Source: Chara braunii
Taxonomy: Eukaryota > Streptophyta > Charophyceae > Charales > Characeae
Length of the DNA stretch: 55,999 nucleotides
NCBI GenBank assembly: GCA_003427395.1
Contig: BFEA01000164.1
Location: 2,660,448-2,716,446, forward strand
Direction: 5' to 3'
Positions 1-15,499 of the stretch are shown here, one piece after another. The notes beneath the pieces were generated by a model, which searched no databases, was not told the origin of the DNA, and was given only the letters and a program-made list of their open reading frames with translations. The number at the start of each line of letters is the position of its first letter. Position 1 is the stretch's first letter. A program made the translations under genes and the position numbers.

Positions 1-26
1 TTTTTTTTTTTTTTTTTTTTTTTTTT
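1..26 (-). repeat. poly(T): poly(A) tail of the LINE, cut by the window edge
   Basis: Twenty-six T residues open the window. Read on the minus strand this is a poly(A) run directly after the 3' untranslated region of the LINE at 27-6900, as expected for target-primed reverse transcription. The tail and any target-site duplication beyond it are outside the window. Confidence 0.75.
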
Positions 27-679
27 GGGGGAAATCGTGTTCAGTTCATATTGCAAAAAATCAGAACTGAGGTCAGGGATCCTCACAATTCAACCCGGGG
101 TTATCCCGACAACATCAGTCGGTTTAGCTTAAAGACTCATAGCTACACTTTTCACTTTCGTAGTTATCTCTATCACCCGTTTTGGATGATGTGCGTCTCC
201 TCCGTACCCCTATCCCTTCTAACCTATCTACCCTACCCCAGGACCTATCCTTGGTCCGGACCCGGCCTATCTCGGTCGGGAGGAACTCTTGTTCCCTTTT
301 CCTGGCATTGACACTCTTCCACCCCCTACCCTGTGCAATCTACTATGATCGTCGACTGGAACCGAGTGCACCTAGTTCATGAGACCAATAAAACCTCCAC
401 CCGGCTAAAAAGCCACACAAACCGAAAATCTAAACTAATCCTACCTATACCCTATAACAAAGGACCACCACCAGGCTATAAGGCCACACCACCCAAAGAA
501 CTAAGCTCCCATTGCCCTACTTCATATGGAATTACTCTTCCGTTTCTCACTGGTCTGTTGCCCTTCGGGGACCTCACTTCAACCAATTGGTGATCTCTAG
601 TCTACCCTGTGGAGAGATCCTAGCCAACTTCCCTCCCAGCGCCCATGTTTCTTCGAACCACCTCATGCCAGCTCTTGCA

Positions 680-3600
680 TTACCTCTTCAGACTTTGCGG
701 ATCCAGTCGGATCTGATCTGAGTCAATAAAGTGTCTGAATATTTTCTCCGCCTGCGTTTCCTGCAGTGGTTCGCCCTGAAACCTTCTGCTATTCCTTTCT
801 ATTCAGATTACCCAGAGCATTGCCAGTCTGGCCACCTGAGCAATGTGTTCCCATCCTTTGTAACCTGACACGTCTGGTTGCAGGACTCCTTGGAGGACCC
901 ACCTCTTTCTTGTCATATTCCTCTTGCCTGAGAAGGCTATCCAATGCTTCTCCCACCATTTCCACCACCTGTTTGAGACCGAGCAGTCCCACCATAGGTG
1001 TTGCATGGATTCTACCGGCTCCGGACATCTGTCACATTTAGTGGTTACTTCCATTCGGCGGTCTTGTAGCCACTTGGCTATAGGAACAGACAGGTGGGAC
1101 TGTAACCAGGCAAGCGAGGCAAGCTTCTGAGAGGGCATCTCTTTCAGTTGTACCCCGAGTGAAGTCAGTTTCTTTTTGGAAGGTGGTTCCACCTCTGGGC
1201 ATTGTCTCTGCCATCTTCCTGAGATGAGTTTGCTTGCATGTGGAATCTTTGTCTGTTTGTCGAGTATCAGATGAGATGAGAGTTTATCCAGTCCCCAAAT
1301 TGGGCCTTTGCCCCCTTGCCATCCCCACGCCTGTGGGTCAATCTTCATCAGTCGGAGGGGGATTGCATTTGCCACCACTTCCAATACCTCCGGTTCTCCT
1401 GGGCTCCTTGGGCGGAGCTGCAAATGCGGATTTCGTATAGGCCGTTCAATCCGTATCTCCAACTGATTTCGGAGACTACTATCTCTGGGAGGTTCGGCAG
1501 TATCGGCTCGAAGGTCTCCAACCAGCACTTCCTTGTTCCATCCTCAAATCATTCTTGCAACATGAGGAACTACGTCCTCTCCCTTTGGGTGTCCACGTAC
1601 CACGATCCCACTGGGTTGACTTGCTGAGGGCCAATTAGAGTCTTCCAGGCCTGGGGGATCCCTGCAACCAATTCTTCAAGTCTTGCTTCTTGAAAGGGGA
1701 GTTGTCCCAGCTTCCTTTTCAGCTGGTCGACCGTTATCCAACAGTTCTTCCAGTCATCCCACAGATCAACGATGGTTGATACTCCCCTCTGAATCCATCT
1801 CATTCCAAAATGACCAGGCCTGGCATCTACTCCAAACGGAAATCCCTCCCTGTCTTTAATGAAGGGGTTATAAAAAAGGTGCTGCTTTTTTACTTCCTCC
1901 TTAGTTACCGGAGGTCTAACCAGGGTAAGCTTCACTTTCTTCCACGCTGCCATGACATCTCTCCAAAAGGTAGATTAAATTCGTTTGTTGACAAAGCTGT
2001 CGTGAAAGATCGCTACCCATACGTCTGAGTGTCTACTCAGCTCCCACTCGTCTGCCAAGATTAGTTCAACAAGACCAATCCAATCTTTGGGGTTGCCACT
2101 TTCTGCTACTCTGTCCACCCATTTACTCAGTGCGGTTAGGTTCTGAATCCCAATCCGCCTTCCTCCCGTGATATGCACACCACTTCCCACACCACCTTAG
2201 AAACAAACCCCTGGTTAGTCTGACTATCCAGCTTCCATAGGAACCGGCGTGCTGCGCCCTTCACCGATTTTAGCAAGGTCACCAGGAATTTACGAACTGT
2301 TCCCACGTAGCTCATCAGAGCAAATGTTGCTGCCCTCAGTGTAAGTGCTCTTCCCAACAGCGAAACATGTCTAGCCTTCCCCCAGCTTCTGATCCTGGTA
2401 GACACTCTTTGTAAGATGATTTCATTTTGCACTTATGAACATTCTCCCAGTGCCACATGCACTCCCAAGAACCTTTCCGCTTGGTCGGCAGAGACTCTTT
2501 CTATACCCCATTCCACCGTACTTTGGTGCTGTGCCGGTAAGAAACACATCGATTTTGACCAGTTGACTGCAGCTTTAGACAACTCTGCGTAGATGTTTAG
2601 GCACGACTTCAGAGCCTCAAATGAGGACTTCGTGTTTTCAGATATGGCGAAAAGGTCATCAGCCAGCGCTTGGACTTTACTCTCCCTCCCATCAGGGAGC
2701 TTCATGCCCTTGTACTCTGGGTGAATTCTCAGATTACACAGCAAGATTTCTAGTTGCACTACAAATAGGAGGGGTGCAAGAGGACATCCCTACCACAACG
2801 ATCTTGATAGCTTGAACTTTTTTGAGAGGAAACCGTTTACGCACACGGCCGTTGTGGCATCTCCATAAAGCGCCACTACCCACTGACAGAAACTAGGGCT
2901 GAAGCCCATTGTTTTCAGGGTGGTCATCACAAAGGACCAGTTTACTCTATCATATGCCTTCTCTAGGTCTAGCATTGGTACAGTAATATTGTGGTTGTCT
3001 TTGTCAATTAGTTCAAGTGCTTCGATAACTGTCACTACGTTTACAAAAATAGACCTGCCTTTAACGAATGCTCCCTGCTCCTCCCCAATCAGGTTGGGCA
3101 GGTACCTGCTCAGTCTTACTGTTACTGTCTTTGCTAATAGTTTATAGCTTGCATTAAGCAGTGAGATCGGTCTGTAGTTACGCACTTCGTCCCGATCCCC
3201 TTTTTTGTACAACAAGGTAATTACACCTCTAGTCATTGTGGGACCCATCTTTCCTCCTTCTCTAATGTTGTTGAATATGTCTACCAGATCGTCTACCAGA
3301 AACTCTTAGTGAGGTTCAAAAAACTCAATGGGGATGCCATCATCGCCTGGGGCTTTCCCCCTAGCCAGTTGTTTCATTGTGTGAGTAAGCTTTTCTGATG
3401 AGATGGGTTTCTCCTAGTCAAGAAGGCCTGATTGTGGAACTCGACAGGGAACTTGATCCCAGAATGGAGACTCCAGGGACATATTATGCTCGAAACCTTT
3501 CTGTGGAACTTTCGAAGTAAGGATGCTACTGTAATAAGCGGCAACGTACCCACAAATATCCTCGTTGGCTCTTGCCAGTGGGACTCTGATTTGTAACGGG

Positions 3601-4755
3601 TGCTTTAACTCGGTCACTTGCTGTCTCTTACTTGTAGGAAGAAGGCGTTTGAAAGTCTCCTTGGTCATTCTATCTCCTGTTGCAATGCCTTTCGCCTGCA
3701 GGATGTGCTCCCACCGCTTCTGCTTCTCCACTTGAATCTCCTCCCAAATTATTAGCCTTTCCTGCCTTTCCTCCGCCCTCCCAACCTACTCTCTGCCTCC
3801 TCCACTCTCCTCTTGCATTCTACCTCTTTGAAGTTCCTGAGATAGGCCGCAATCCTTGAGTAGGTATCCAATCTCTGGGAAACAACGTGGAGGTCGGCAT
3901 CCAGCCAGTCAACTTTGGACTCGAACTGATCTTTCATGAGTTGCCAGTCTTTCCAGAAAGTGGTTGTCTGATCCCTTCGTCTTCTAGATTGGTTACGTTC
4001 AGTTGGAAGCAGCCTGGACCTCTTGTCCCGCAGTTCGAGGTGCGGATACTGAAAGCCACCAACTTATAGTCGGAGAGTGAGGTCGTGATGACCAGCGATG
4101 ACGTTACCTTCTTCGCTAGTGGAGCCGGCAAAAGGAAGAAGTCCAATCTTCTTTGGACCCCTGCTGATGGGCCTGCGTTACCAAACCAGGTGTAGCCTGG
4201 ATTTAATGGATTCATTGATATGAAGATTGTCCTTCATTGACCAGTCTTCCTTCCACCTTAGTAACACGACTTGATCGGTGTGAAACCCCGTATCTGCTTC
4301 CGCATCAATCCTCGGATCTAACACCACATTCCAATCGCCTCCAACCACAAGTCTGTCTGACTTCGGAACGATATATGGCAGGGATTCAAAGAATTCTCTT
4401 CTCTCCTTCTAATCATTCGGTGCGTAGACTGTGGCGAAAATCCATTCCTGCCCTTCAATCGTCACCTTCACCCAACACCACCTCCCCCATAAGTCGGAAT
4501 CACAGTCTACCAAGCTAGCCTCAATCTTTTTGTGGAAGAGGATTGCTACCCCCCATTTGGATCCCCTGGCTGGGGACCAAAGTTGGGGGCCGTCCCACCA
4601 CTCCTCAATTTCCCTTCCGAGAGTTTCGTCTCCTGAATCAAAGCAATATCAATGTCCTTCTCGTGGATCCATGATTTCAACCGCTTTCCTTTCTCCTTAC
4701 CTCCTGTGTCACCAAGGCCTTGCACGTTTCATGTCCCTACTTTGAGTTTATTCAT
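680..4755 (-). pseudogene. LINE ORF2: APE endonuclease + reverse transcriptase, broken
   Basis: Starts at ATG 4755 and ends at TAA 682-680 (about 1,350 codons if intact). Domains in order: endonuclease about 4755-3940 (ALIQETKL, WGVAILFH, VVGGDWNVVLDPRIDA); linker about 3940-3420; reverse transcriptase about 3410-2430 (RGKAPGDDGIP, GVITLLYKKGD, NYRPISLLN, LDLEKAYDRVNW, GCPLAPLLF, catalytic ALADDLF); C-terminal Cys-rich segment about 960-1080 (TTKCDRCPEPVESMQHLWWDC, a zf-RVT-like motif), then a WxERNxRxF tail. All three frames are used in turn, implying at least three frameshifts, plus in-frame stops at 4731-4729, 4411-4409, near 3300, near 2790 and at 805-803. Expected role: nicks the target and copies the LINE RNA. 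This copy cannot make the protein. Confidence 0.85.
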
Positions 4756-6875
4756 CTGCATTCAGTAAGCCGCCTGACGATTGGTTGCGGATAGAAGAAT
4801 TGTTCTCTTGGTTGACCGCGTTTGATGTTTCAGGCCACGGGTCGCTCAAATTTCTTGCGAATAACTCAGAAGAGAAATCTTGTCATCTTGGCACCTTGTT
4901 CTTCAATTCTTCGAAGGCGGTCGCCGAGACCTCTGGCTCAACCACTATCTGCGCAAGCATAAGCATTGAGGGATCAGCAAAAACGTTAATCGGGACGCTT
5001 GTCAGCCCAATTCTGTTGATGTTCGCCCATTGATAATTTTGGAATCTTGCATCGATCAGCGGTATGGAGTAGCGAATACGTTTACCTCCGGGGAGTTCTA
5101 CGTCCAGTTTCGGCATCAATCCATCTGGGCAGATGCGAAAATCGAATCTGTCAGCAAAGAGTTCTCTTACTTTGCGCTTGATGATTTCTATCGTGGCCAA
5201 CCCGTCAATCTGTGGCAAGACCATTTTTCCTTCTTTGTTGACTAATCCGAGTACATGAATCACTTGTGTTTGCATCGTGTAGACTAGTGGCAGAATCCAT
5301 CTCTCTTCGTAGCCCGCTATTCCTGCTTGATGTGAATTGACTCCCTCCGTTGCGTGTCCTGGTGATTCATCTAGCGAATTGTTGCCGCTAGGGTCCCGCG
5401 AGCCGCTCGGATCCCCTTGGAGTCCTGATGCTTGGTCTTAGTGGATTTCCTTGACACCATTTGTTCCCACGCCTGTTCTTCCCTCTTGTCCGACCATCTG
5501 GGCGTTTGCCATCCCGTATTGACCTTGATAGGGAACGAATGCTCGTTGTCCGCCTATTATCGTGCCCCCTTGCGTTGCACTTGGATTGCTGCCGTGGGGC
5601 CCCAACGCTGGGTTGGGGAGTTGATATCCGCTGTAAGGATATGACGCCATCGAGAATGACGTCATTGGTATGGTAGCTGCGTTTGTCATCAGCAGTTAGC
5701 TACTTAGCCTTGGGTCTTGATTCAAGAGCTGGAGCAAAGCTTGAAATTGGTACGCCTCCGATTGGAATGGTCCAGACGTTTGGAGCGACTGCTGAGGGTG
5801 TTGCATCCATCCTCCGTGTTGCTGTGCATTGGCTAGAGATTGTGCGGCTGTGTCGTTGTTCCTCGCTTGGTTGTTCGGCCTTTCTCCCCGTTGTTGCGGG
5901 GCGCCTTCCGTTCTTGGGTTGCCTTGAGTTGAAGATTTTGCCTCAGATTGAGAACTTCTTTTCTGTTGGAGATCTACGACAGCCTCTTGGATATTCCTAT
6001 TTTGCTCATTCACCGCAACCCCTCCTCTTCTTCTTCCCTCGTTGTTTCTTCTTGGATTTTCACTCGTTTGTTGTTCTGACAGAGTTTCCCCCATTCTTGG
6101 GCAGCCTTCAGTTGCCGTGAGGAAGTTCCATCTGCAAGTCTCACACCATGGTGTGTTTTTGCAGGCAAATTTGATGTAGTAGATTTCCCCGTCGTCCAGC
6201 TTGATAGGAAGCTCATCTTCAAACCGTTCTTCTGCTTCACGTACGAGGTCGAATTTTAAGTTCATCATCTTCGGTCTTGTCTTGTTTAGCTCTGGTGGGA
6301 TGGAGTTGATTATGTGCCCCATCGAGGTCTCCACCATGGTCTCCATATGAAACATGGCTCTCAACGGAACTCTCAAGGCTGTTACTTAGAACTTGGATTC
6401 ATCCTCCAGCCTTCTCCGTTCTTCCAATTCAGCTTTCGCCATCCATGGTTTAAAGACCATGCCATATTCGATCACGCGGATCACTACCTTGTCTTCGCCT
6501 TTGGCAATCATCCACCTCGCTACGTCTCTCGACTTGGCCACGTATGACATGACATTCGGTCCTTCGCCGTGGATTCTTCCTCGTTTGACTGATCGGTCGA
6601 AGATTCTTTCCCTATACCATCCGTTTTCATAAGCACGCACCAAGTCCTCTCTGATTCGCAGAGGACGATTTTGAGGTTCACCCTGAAATATCACCGTGAC
6701 CGTTCTTTCTTTTAGCCACGCCGTGACCATGGCATCGAAACCTGGGTTGACTCGAAATAGTCCAACGCCCCCTTCCACACTCAACATGACAAAACTTCTC
6801 TGGAATAATCCCATCCTCATAGCACTTTGCTATTAGTATCGTCATCCGATTTTCGTCAGACATCGGAATGTCCAT
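4748..6875 (-). pseudogene. LINE ORF1 (gag-like nucleic-acid-binding protein), broken
   Basis: Starts at ATG 6875-6873. One frameshift near 6775 moves reading to the frame that then runs through to TAA at 4750-4748, interrupted by in-frame stops near 6386, 5696, 5438 and 4883. Restoring those would give about 700 residues. The first third resembles the DUF4283-type gag domain of plant LINEs (segment WMIAKGEDKVVIRVIEYG followed by a VTALRVPL stretch), with a short Cys-containing motif (WCETCRW...EGCPRM) near 6140. The middle is Gln/Asn-rich and low in complexity. The C-terminal third (about 5275-4883) is a well-conserved-looking block that I do not recognise. Expected role: coats the LINE RNA. 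The last codons overlap the ORF2 start by 8 nt. Confidence 0.75.
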
Positions 6876-6900
6876 TCTGGTTTAAGGGGCTGCCGCTCTC

Positions 6901-7530
6901 CCATCCTCTTGAGTTGTCTCCATTCCTGGTTCCGCCATCGTGTCCTACCTTCTCCTACCGTTACCACCAGACTCCTTCGTATCAACGGCGGGCGCTCTAT
7001 GGCGCTCGCCCACCAACGTACACCGGGTCTTCAATCTCATACCCAACTTACACGACCCTCGCAACCAATACACTCACATGTGTCGAAATAGCACACTCCT
7101 TGGCTCGGCGATGGGAGGACGGAGACTCTCGGTAGTGCCGAAGCGTCGCGCGCACGTCTTGGCGGTGAGTCGTGCGACCACCGAGACCGGCCGAACGCCC
7201 AGCCCAAAATTAGCGCTGCTTGGGCCGGTAACGCAAGTTCAGAGCGCTGCAGCGCCAGCCCCTTGTGTTCTGGAATCGTCCAAGCCTATTTTTTTTTCTC
7301 GCCACCCATACCCGTTGTTATTTTTCTTACCCCTACCCCTAACTGCCCCTACCTACCCTTGATCTCCAAAAGGGACAATTGTGCCCCCTTAACAACCACC
7401 ACCTTTTGTTTGTGCCTTCCCATACCCAACTCCCCCTTCGGAAAGGGTACCCATACCGGCCCATAACCAGGCGGTTACAGTTGGGTACGGCCGGGTACCG
7501 GCAAAGGTTACCCATTTGCGCTCTCTGGCT
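6901..7530. other. No gene seen; LINE 5' flank
   Basis: No supported coding sequence. The stretch is C-rich, with short runs of CCCCTA-like sequence around 7330-7360 and GC-rich DNA at 7130-7260. Open frames here are short and overlap on both strands. Confidence 0.5.
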
Positions 7531-7775
7531 GAATGGATGCATGTTACTCAGAAAGTCACAAGATGCATCCGTTACTATTCTTAGTAACGGATGCATCTCG
7601 CCATTCTCTGCCGGAAGATGCACTCGTACTTTTCCAGATTCGAGAGTGGTAATGAATGCATGTTACTCAGGAAGTCACAAGATGCATCCGTTGCTATTCT
7701 TAGTAACGGATGCATCTTGCCATTCTCTGGGGGCAGATGCACTCCTACTTTTCCAGTTTCGACAGTGGTATGGCG
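7531..7775. repeat. 119-bp tandem duplication, each unit with a 15-bp-stem hairpin
   Basis: Two direct copies about 119 bp apart. Each contains an inverted repeat: copy 1 at 7561-7598 is a perfect 15-bp stem (AGATGCATCCGTTAC and its complement) around the 8-nt loop TATTCTTA. Copy 2 at 7680-7717 has one mismatch in the stem. The units share the flanking sequence GCATGTTACTCAG on the left and ACTTTTCCAG on the right. Confidence 0.9.
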
Positions 7776-8693
7776 AGGCCCTAATCCCTGGTAGGAGCAG
7801 CTGTCGGGGCTCTTGCCGTTGCAGAGTAGCTGGCAAGACGAGGGGATGAGTGCAGCCAAAGGGAACGGAGATCGAAGGCCAGACGGAAGGTAGGACGAAA
7901 TGCAGGAGGGCAGAAAGGGGCGGATGGGTGAGGCATGCGTGCGGTACCCGGCTGTTCACACGGGAGGTCTGGCCTGAGGGCGTGCCGCCGGGGCTGACCT
8001 CTGCGGCACGAGGACGACGTCTCGGCTGGATCTGTAGGGTGCCGAATTTATCAATGCGTTTTCGCTTCGAGACGAGGGGTTTCTTCCCCGCCAGGTGTCC
8101 TGCAAGTGATGTAGTCGTATCTGGTTATACGCACGTGTGCCTGGCCATTCCAAATCTTCTCATTCTCACTTCTCAGATCCCGTCCCGCGATCCGTTTACT
8201 GCGGGGGTTTCCTGCCTCCTGCCTTGGAATCGACTTTGGGTTGTCGTACGCAGTATCCTTCGCCAACTCTCTCATCTTGCTGCGGCAATCGCTTCCCTAC
8301 GTCCTCCCCCCTTTGTTGTCGTGCCCTCTCGCAATCTATCTGACATGGTGGTGCGCATACTCCTCTCCCTGTTGTTTCACTTCAAGCGGATTCAGCAAAG
8401 CCGAACAGAACGACTGTATCGCGGTCCCTTTCTCGTCTGCTCCGCTCCTTCCGCGCCCCTTTGTCCCCGTCCTCGTCTCTAACGCGCGCTCTGGTGCCTT
8501 CTTTCTCGGTTGGTCGTGGCTGCACGGCAAAGGCAGACCTTCTGCAAAGTTTTGCTTCATCTGGTGTGGATTGGGCGATAATCGATGAAGATCAATGATT
8601 GATTGATCGGGCGGAGCCAATGAGTAGGCCCGTCTGCTGTCTGCAGATTGACTATTGCCACTTGTATAATTGTTGGGCGGAACTTGTGACCTT

Positions 8694-8695
<2 letters not shown>
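7776..8695. other. No gene seen
   Basis: No supported gene. A 210-codon open frame at 7850-8482 has no recognisable domain and is matched by other open frames on both strands, so I treat it as chance in GC-rich DNA. Confidence 0.45.

Positions 8696-8767
<72 letters not shown>
8696..8767. repeat. (CT)n microsatellite, about 36 units
   Basis: Uninterrupted CT dinucleotides of about 72 bp. It lies 1.4 kb upstream of the (GA)53 tract that touches the MAPKKK start codon. Confidence 0.97.
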
Positions 8768-12105
<3,338 letters not shown>

Positions 12106-12586
12106 GTGAGTAAGCGAGCCACTTGGACTTGCCGTATCCCACTGGCCCTTGATGCGCCTTGCTGTGTCAAACGAGTTGCCAAAAGACTGCACACGTGTGC
12201 ATTCATTTCTGTTCTTCTGCACTCACGCACGCACACATATCGTGAATGAGCGAAGTTACTCCCCTCCCTCCTCCCGCTCTACGTGTCACGTCATGTTCCT
12301 CCCCCCTCATCTTTTCCCCCTATCCCGCCCCCCTCCTTCCTCTTCCCCCTCTTCCCCCTCTCCTCTCCCGCCCTCCCTTCACTATCACGACGGACAGGTG
12401 CAGTGACACGGTCAAACTGATGAATGGGAGCATTCCAATCGGTGCTGTGATGAGTACTCTTTCATGGATGGGAATGCTAACGGGGATGCAGTGATGGGCG
12501 CGCATGCTGATGGGGGTAAGTGATGGGGATATAGCAAAAAAGGTGTATAGTGATGGGTGTGGAGATGTGGTGATGAGTGTCTTTGT

Positions 12587-12587
<1 letters not shown>

Positions 12588-12683
<96 letters not shown>

Positions 12684-12698
12684 TAGAGAGAGAGAGAA
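12588..12698 (+). repeat. Compound (CA)n(GA)n microsatellite in intron 1
   Basis: About 41 CA units followed by about 14 GA units with one T interruption. A second compound tract of the same CA-then-GA order lies at 15193-15319. Confidence 0.95.
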
Positions 12699-14139
12699 GA
12701 TTCCACTTCCGCGGCGCAAGGGCGGCCAAGCTTTGAAATCGAAGTGGAAAGAACGGAGGCCGCCCAATTGGACGGGGGGCGTGATGAAAAGATGCCGCTT
12801 CGTACAGGGGCAAGACGCACGTGGCGTATGTGAGAATCTCTCTCTCTCTCCCTCTCCTCTCTCTCTCTCTCTATCGACGGGTGAAATCTACGAGGTTTTG
12901 CGAAGAAGATGGAATGGCAGACTGCGCGGAGTCGTTCGGGAACGAAGCTTCTTTTACTGCCAAGCGGCTTTTTTAGGACATTTCAAGTGGGGGTTTTGTT
13001 TTTAAGAAGGGGTTGCTTTGTGTCAACAAGTGGGAGTGTGATGTCTTCAGCGCACCGGATGTCGATCCACCGGAGTGTGGAAATTGCCTGGTTCCACCAG
13101 ATCGAACATACCTACTCGTGGTCGCAGGTTATACAGATCAAAGGCGAGGATGTGACTGCCTCGCGTCCAAGGGTCTATTGCCATCTGAGAGTGGACGGGG
13201 CTGTCCGTATGAGTTTGGCTGGCAGTATTAAATTTCCTCTATCATTCAAGGAAAGCCCGAAGAAGGGAGTTCGGGGCCGGGGGGGGGACGGTGTTGGGCG
13301 GAAGGCGGGCCGTGAAAATGCAGGAGCTTCTTGGTGAATGCGAAGTTTGATGGACTGGTGGATAATTGGTGCAATAATTAGTAATTAGAAGTTGATGGAC
13401 GACAGCAGGCTTTTGCAGGGTATCAAGGGGAAGCGAGAGCCAATGTGGATCCGGGAAGAAGCCGTGAAAAGACGACAAGCGGTTGAATGAATAGGCCCGT
13501 GAAGAGAGAACAACGAAGAGGAGGAAAAGGGCCGAGGAGATGGTTTGGACGGGAAGACGTCGTAGAAGAGAGGCGGTTAACACATGAAAATACAAAACAG
13601 AGGCGGTTAGAACATGGAAATACAAAAGAGAGGCGGCGAAGAGGAGACAACAACGCAGGAGGGAGGGAGTGCTTGAATAAACCACAACCTCCTGAGATCG
13701 AGGTCGCCCTTTCGGATATAACAAAATCCTGTGCTTGTCGAGCGCAGTCAACCCAACGCAGCAACTGACAAAGGGCGGGTCGCGTGGTAATGATGGTGCC
13801 ATGTGGGCGGAGGTAGTGGTGGTCGAAGGCAAGAGGAGACCGAAGAAGAGGTGGGTAAGGGGACGAGGAGATGAACGGACACGGCACCTAAAAAGGTAAA
13901 AGATTGAGAGAGGAGGGCAGTGAGTGAGGAGGGTAAGAACATCCCGGAGAAGCGGCGGCCAAAGGTGGTGGAGATGAGAAGGTAGCGACGAGGAGAGTGA
14001 CGGGATTCGATCGATCTGCAGCGGAGAGGAGAGAAGTTCACAGGCTCACGATTGAATGAGCGACGGAGCAGTGTAATAGAATATATCAAAGAACATTTGG
14101 CGAAGGCGTGAAGAGAACGTGTCGACGCGGAGAGGGAAA

Positions 14140-14235
14140 AATGGATTCGGAAGGGGAAAAAAAAGAGGAGAGGAAAAAAGGAGAGAAAAAAAGGAGAGAG
14201 AAAAAAGAGGAGAGAAAACAGAGGAGAAGAGAGAT
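14140..14235 (+). repeat. Polypurine (GGAGAAAA-like) tract in intron 1
   Basis: Almost pure purine on the plus strand, with runs of A separated by GAGGAGAG. It could form a triplex or simply be degraded simple sequence; no function is shown. Confidence 0.8.
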
Positions 14236-15191
14236 TCGTGATTGGACAAGTCGCAAAGCAGAGTGAGCTTGCTCGCTATACGTGCCAGAAAGTGGGTGTT
14301 GCCTGAGGGAAGGCTTGCTGGCGTCGTGGAGAACGGGGTTGTGAATGATGGTCCCAAAATGTAATATTAGAGAAGTTGTGAGAGGCATCAAAATTGCGGA
14401 AACGCAACAAGAGGAAGGAATGCGGGTGAACAAGGAGAAAAGATGTCTGAGAAAAAAAATGTGGAAAATGCCGGAAAGGACGGGGTACATACTCAGAACC
14501 GTAGTCAAGAAGAACGAGATTGACCAGTGAAAAAAGGAGAAAAATGCTTACGGGAGGCTAAAAGAACACGGCAGAAGGAGGAATTGGGAATTGGGAGGCA
14601 TCAAAACTCTGAAAACAATCACCGCAGCTGCGGCGGGTGAGCAAGGTGGAAACATGGCTGAGAACCGGTGGGAAAGGCCGGGAAAGAAAAGGTTACAGAT
14701 TTGATGATAATTGGGTGGAGAGGATGCAAAACACCTCAGGGCGTACTCACACTGGGACTTTTCTGACTCATCACTGGTTTTGGTTGCGTTCAGATGCATG
14801 CACGAGAAGCCGCAATTTCGGTCAGATACATGCAATAAAATCGTAGTTTGAGTACGCTCTCAGAGTGGCGGGAAATTCTTGGGAGCGATTGGGCAATGAT
14901 GCCTGACGAGCGACACTGGCAAGAATGGCCGCAGAATGGCGCAAAGAACCCAAAACCGCTCGATAGCCAGAAAGACCGAAGGGCGTCGGTGCGATTTACA
15001 ACTCCAGAGGGGAGAGAGAAAAAGTGAAAGCATGTGGAAAGAAGAGGGAGGACATGATAAAAGGTTTCTGAAAGAATCGACTGGTGGATGACTGGGGCTG
15101 CCTGGCGGATGCTGGGTGTGGATTGCCTTCATCCGCTGTTGTCAATCACTTCCTGAATATCCAAGCACGTGTGCACATATACATAAACGCA

Positions 15192-15192
<1 letters not shown>

Positions 15193-15242
<50 letters not shown>

Positions 15243-15243
15243 N

Positions 15244-15319
<76 letters not shown>
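15193..15319 (+). repeat. Compound (CA)n N (GA)n microsatellite in intron 1
   Basis: About 25 CA units, a single N at 15243, then about 38 GA units, ending 180 bp before exon 2. The N shows the assembler could not resolve the junction, so the true length is uncertain. Confidence 0.95.
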
Positions 15320-15321
<2 letters not shown>

Positions 15322-15499
15322 TGGGTTTTGCGATCGAGTGCAAATTGATTGAACGTAGTGTATTTCGGGGGGGAGGGAGAAAAAAGAACGACGCTGTGGA
15401 TGAAGATAGAAATCCCACTTGGGTTCAATCAATGGGTGTAGTGATTTGAAGGGAACTAAAAGTACCTGGTATCGCATTGGATTGGAATCGTGCTTTCAG

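Larger units (their letters stand above)
27..6900 (-). mobile_element. LINE-type non-LTR retrotransposon, nearly full length, degenerate
   Basis: A two-ORF element on the minus strand: an ORF1 (gag-like), then an ORF2 with APE-type endonuclease, reverse transcriptase and a C-terminal Cys/His region, then about 650 bp of 3' UTR ending in poly(A). The gene order and motifs (endonuclease QET and GGDWN, RT RGKAPGDDGIP and NYRPISLLN, terminal Cys-rich segment) match plant L1-like LINEs. Both ORFs carry stops and frameshifts, so this copy is dead. The 5' boundary is not marked by any signal and is placed just upstream of the ORF1 ATG at 6875; the true 5' UTR may extend to about 7.0 kb. Confidence 0.85.
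12106..15499 (+). other. MAPKKK intron 1 (3.4 kb)
   Basis: Bounded by GTGAGT (12106) and TGCTTTCAG (ending 15499). Exon phase 2 on the left and the leading T of exon 2 restore a Pro codon exactly. The intron holds a C/T-rich run at about 12260-12390, two compound microsatellites, a polypurine tract at about 14140-14235, and no gene. The open frames inside it are simple-sequence artefacts. Confidence 0.85.

Noticed and set aside
7850-8482. 210-codon open frame upstream of the kinase
   Set aside because: GC-rich DNA with open frames on both strands, no domain, no splice or start context.
12588-15319. CRISPR-like or other structured arrays in intron 1
   Set aside because: Only dinucleotide microsatellites and purine tracts; no spacer-repeat structure anywhere in the window.
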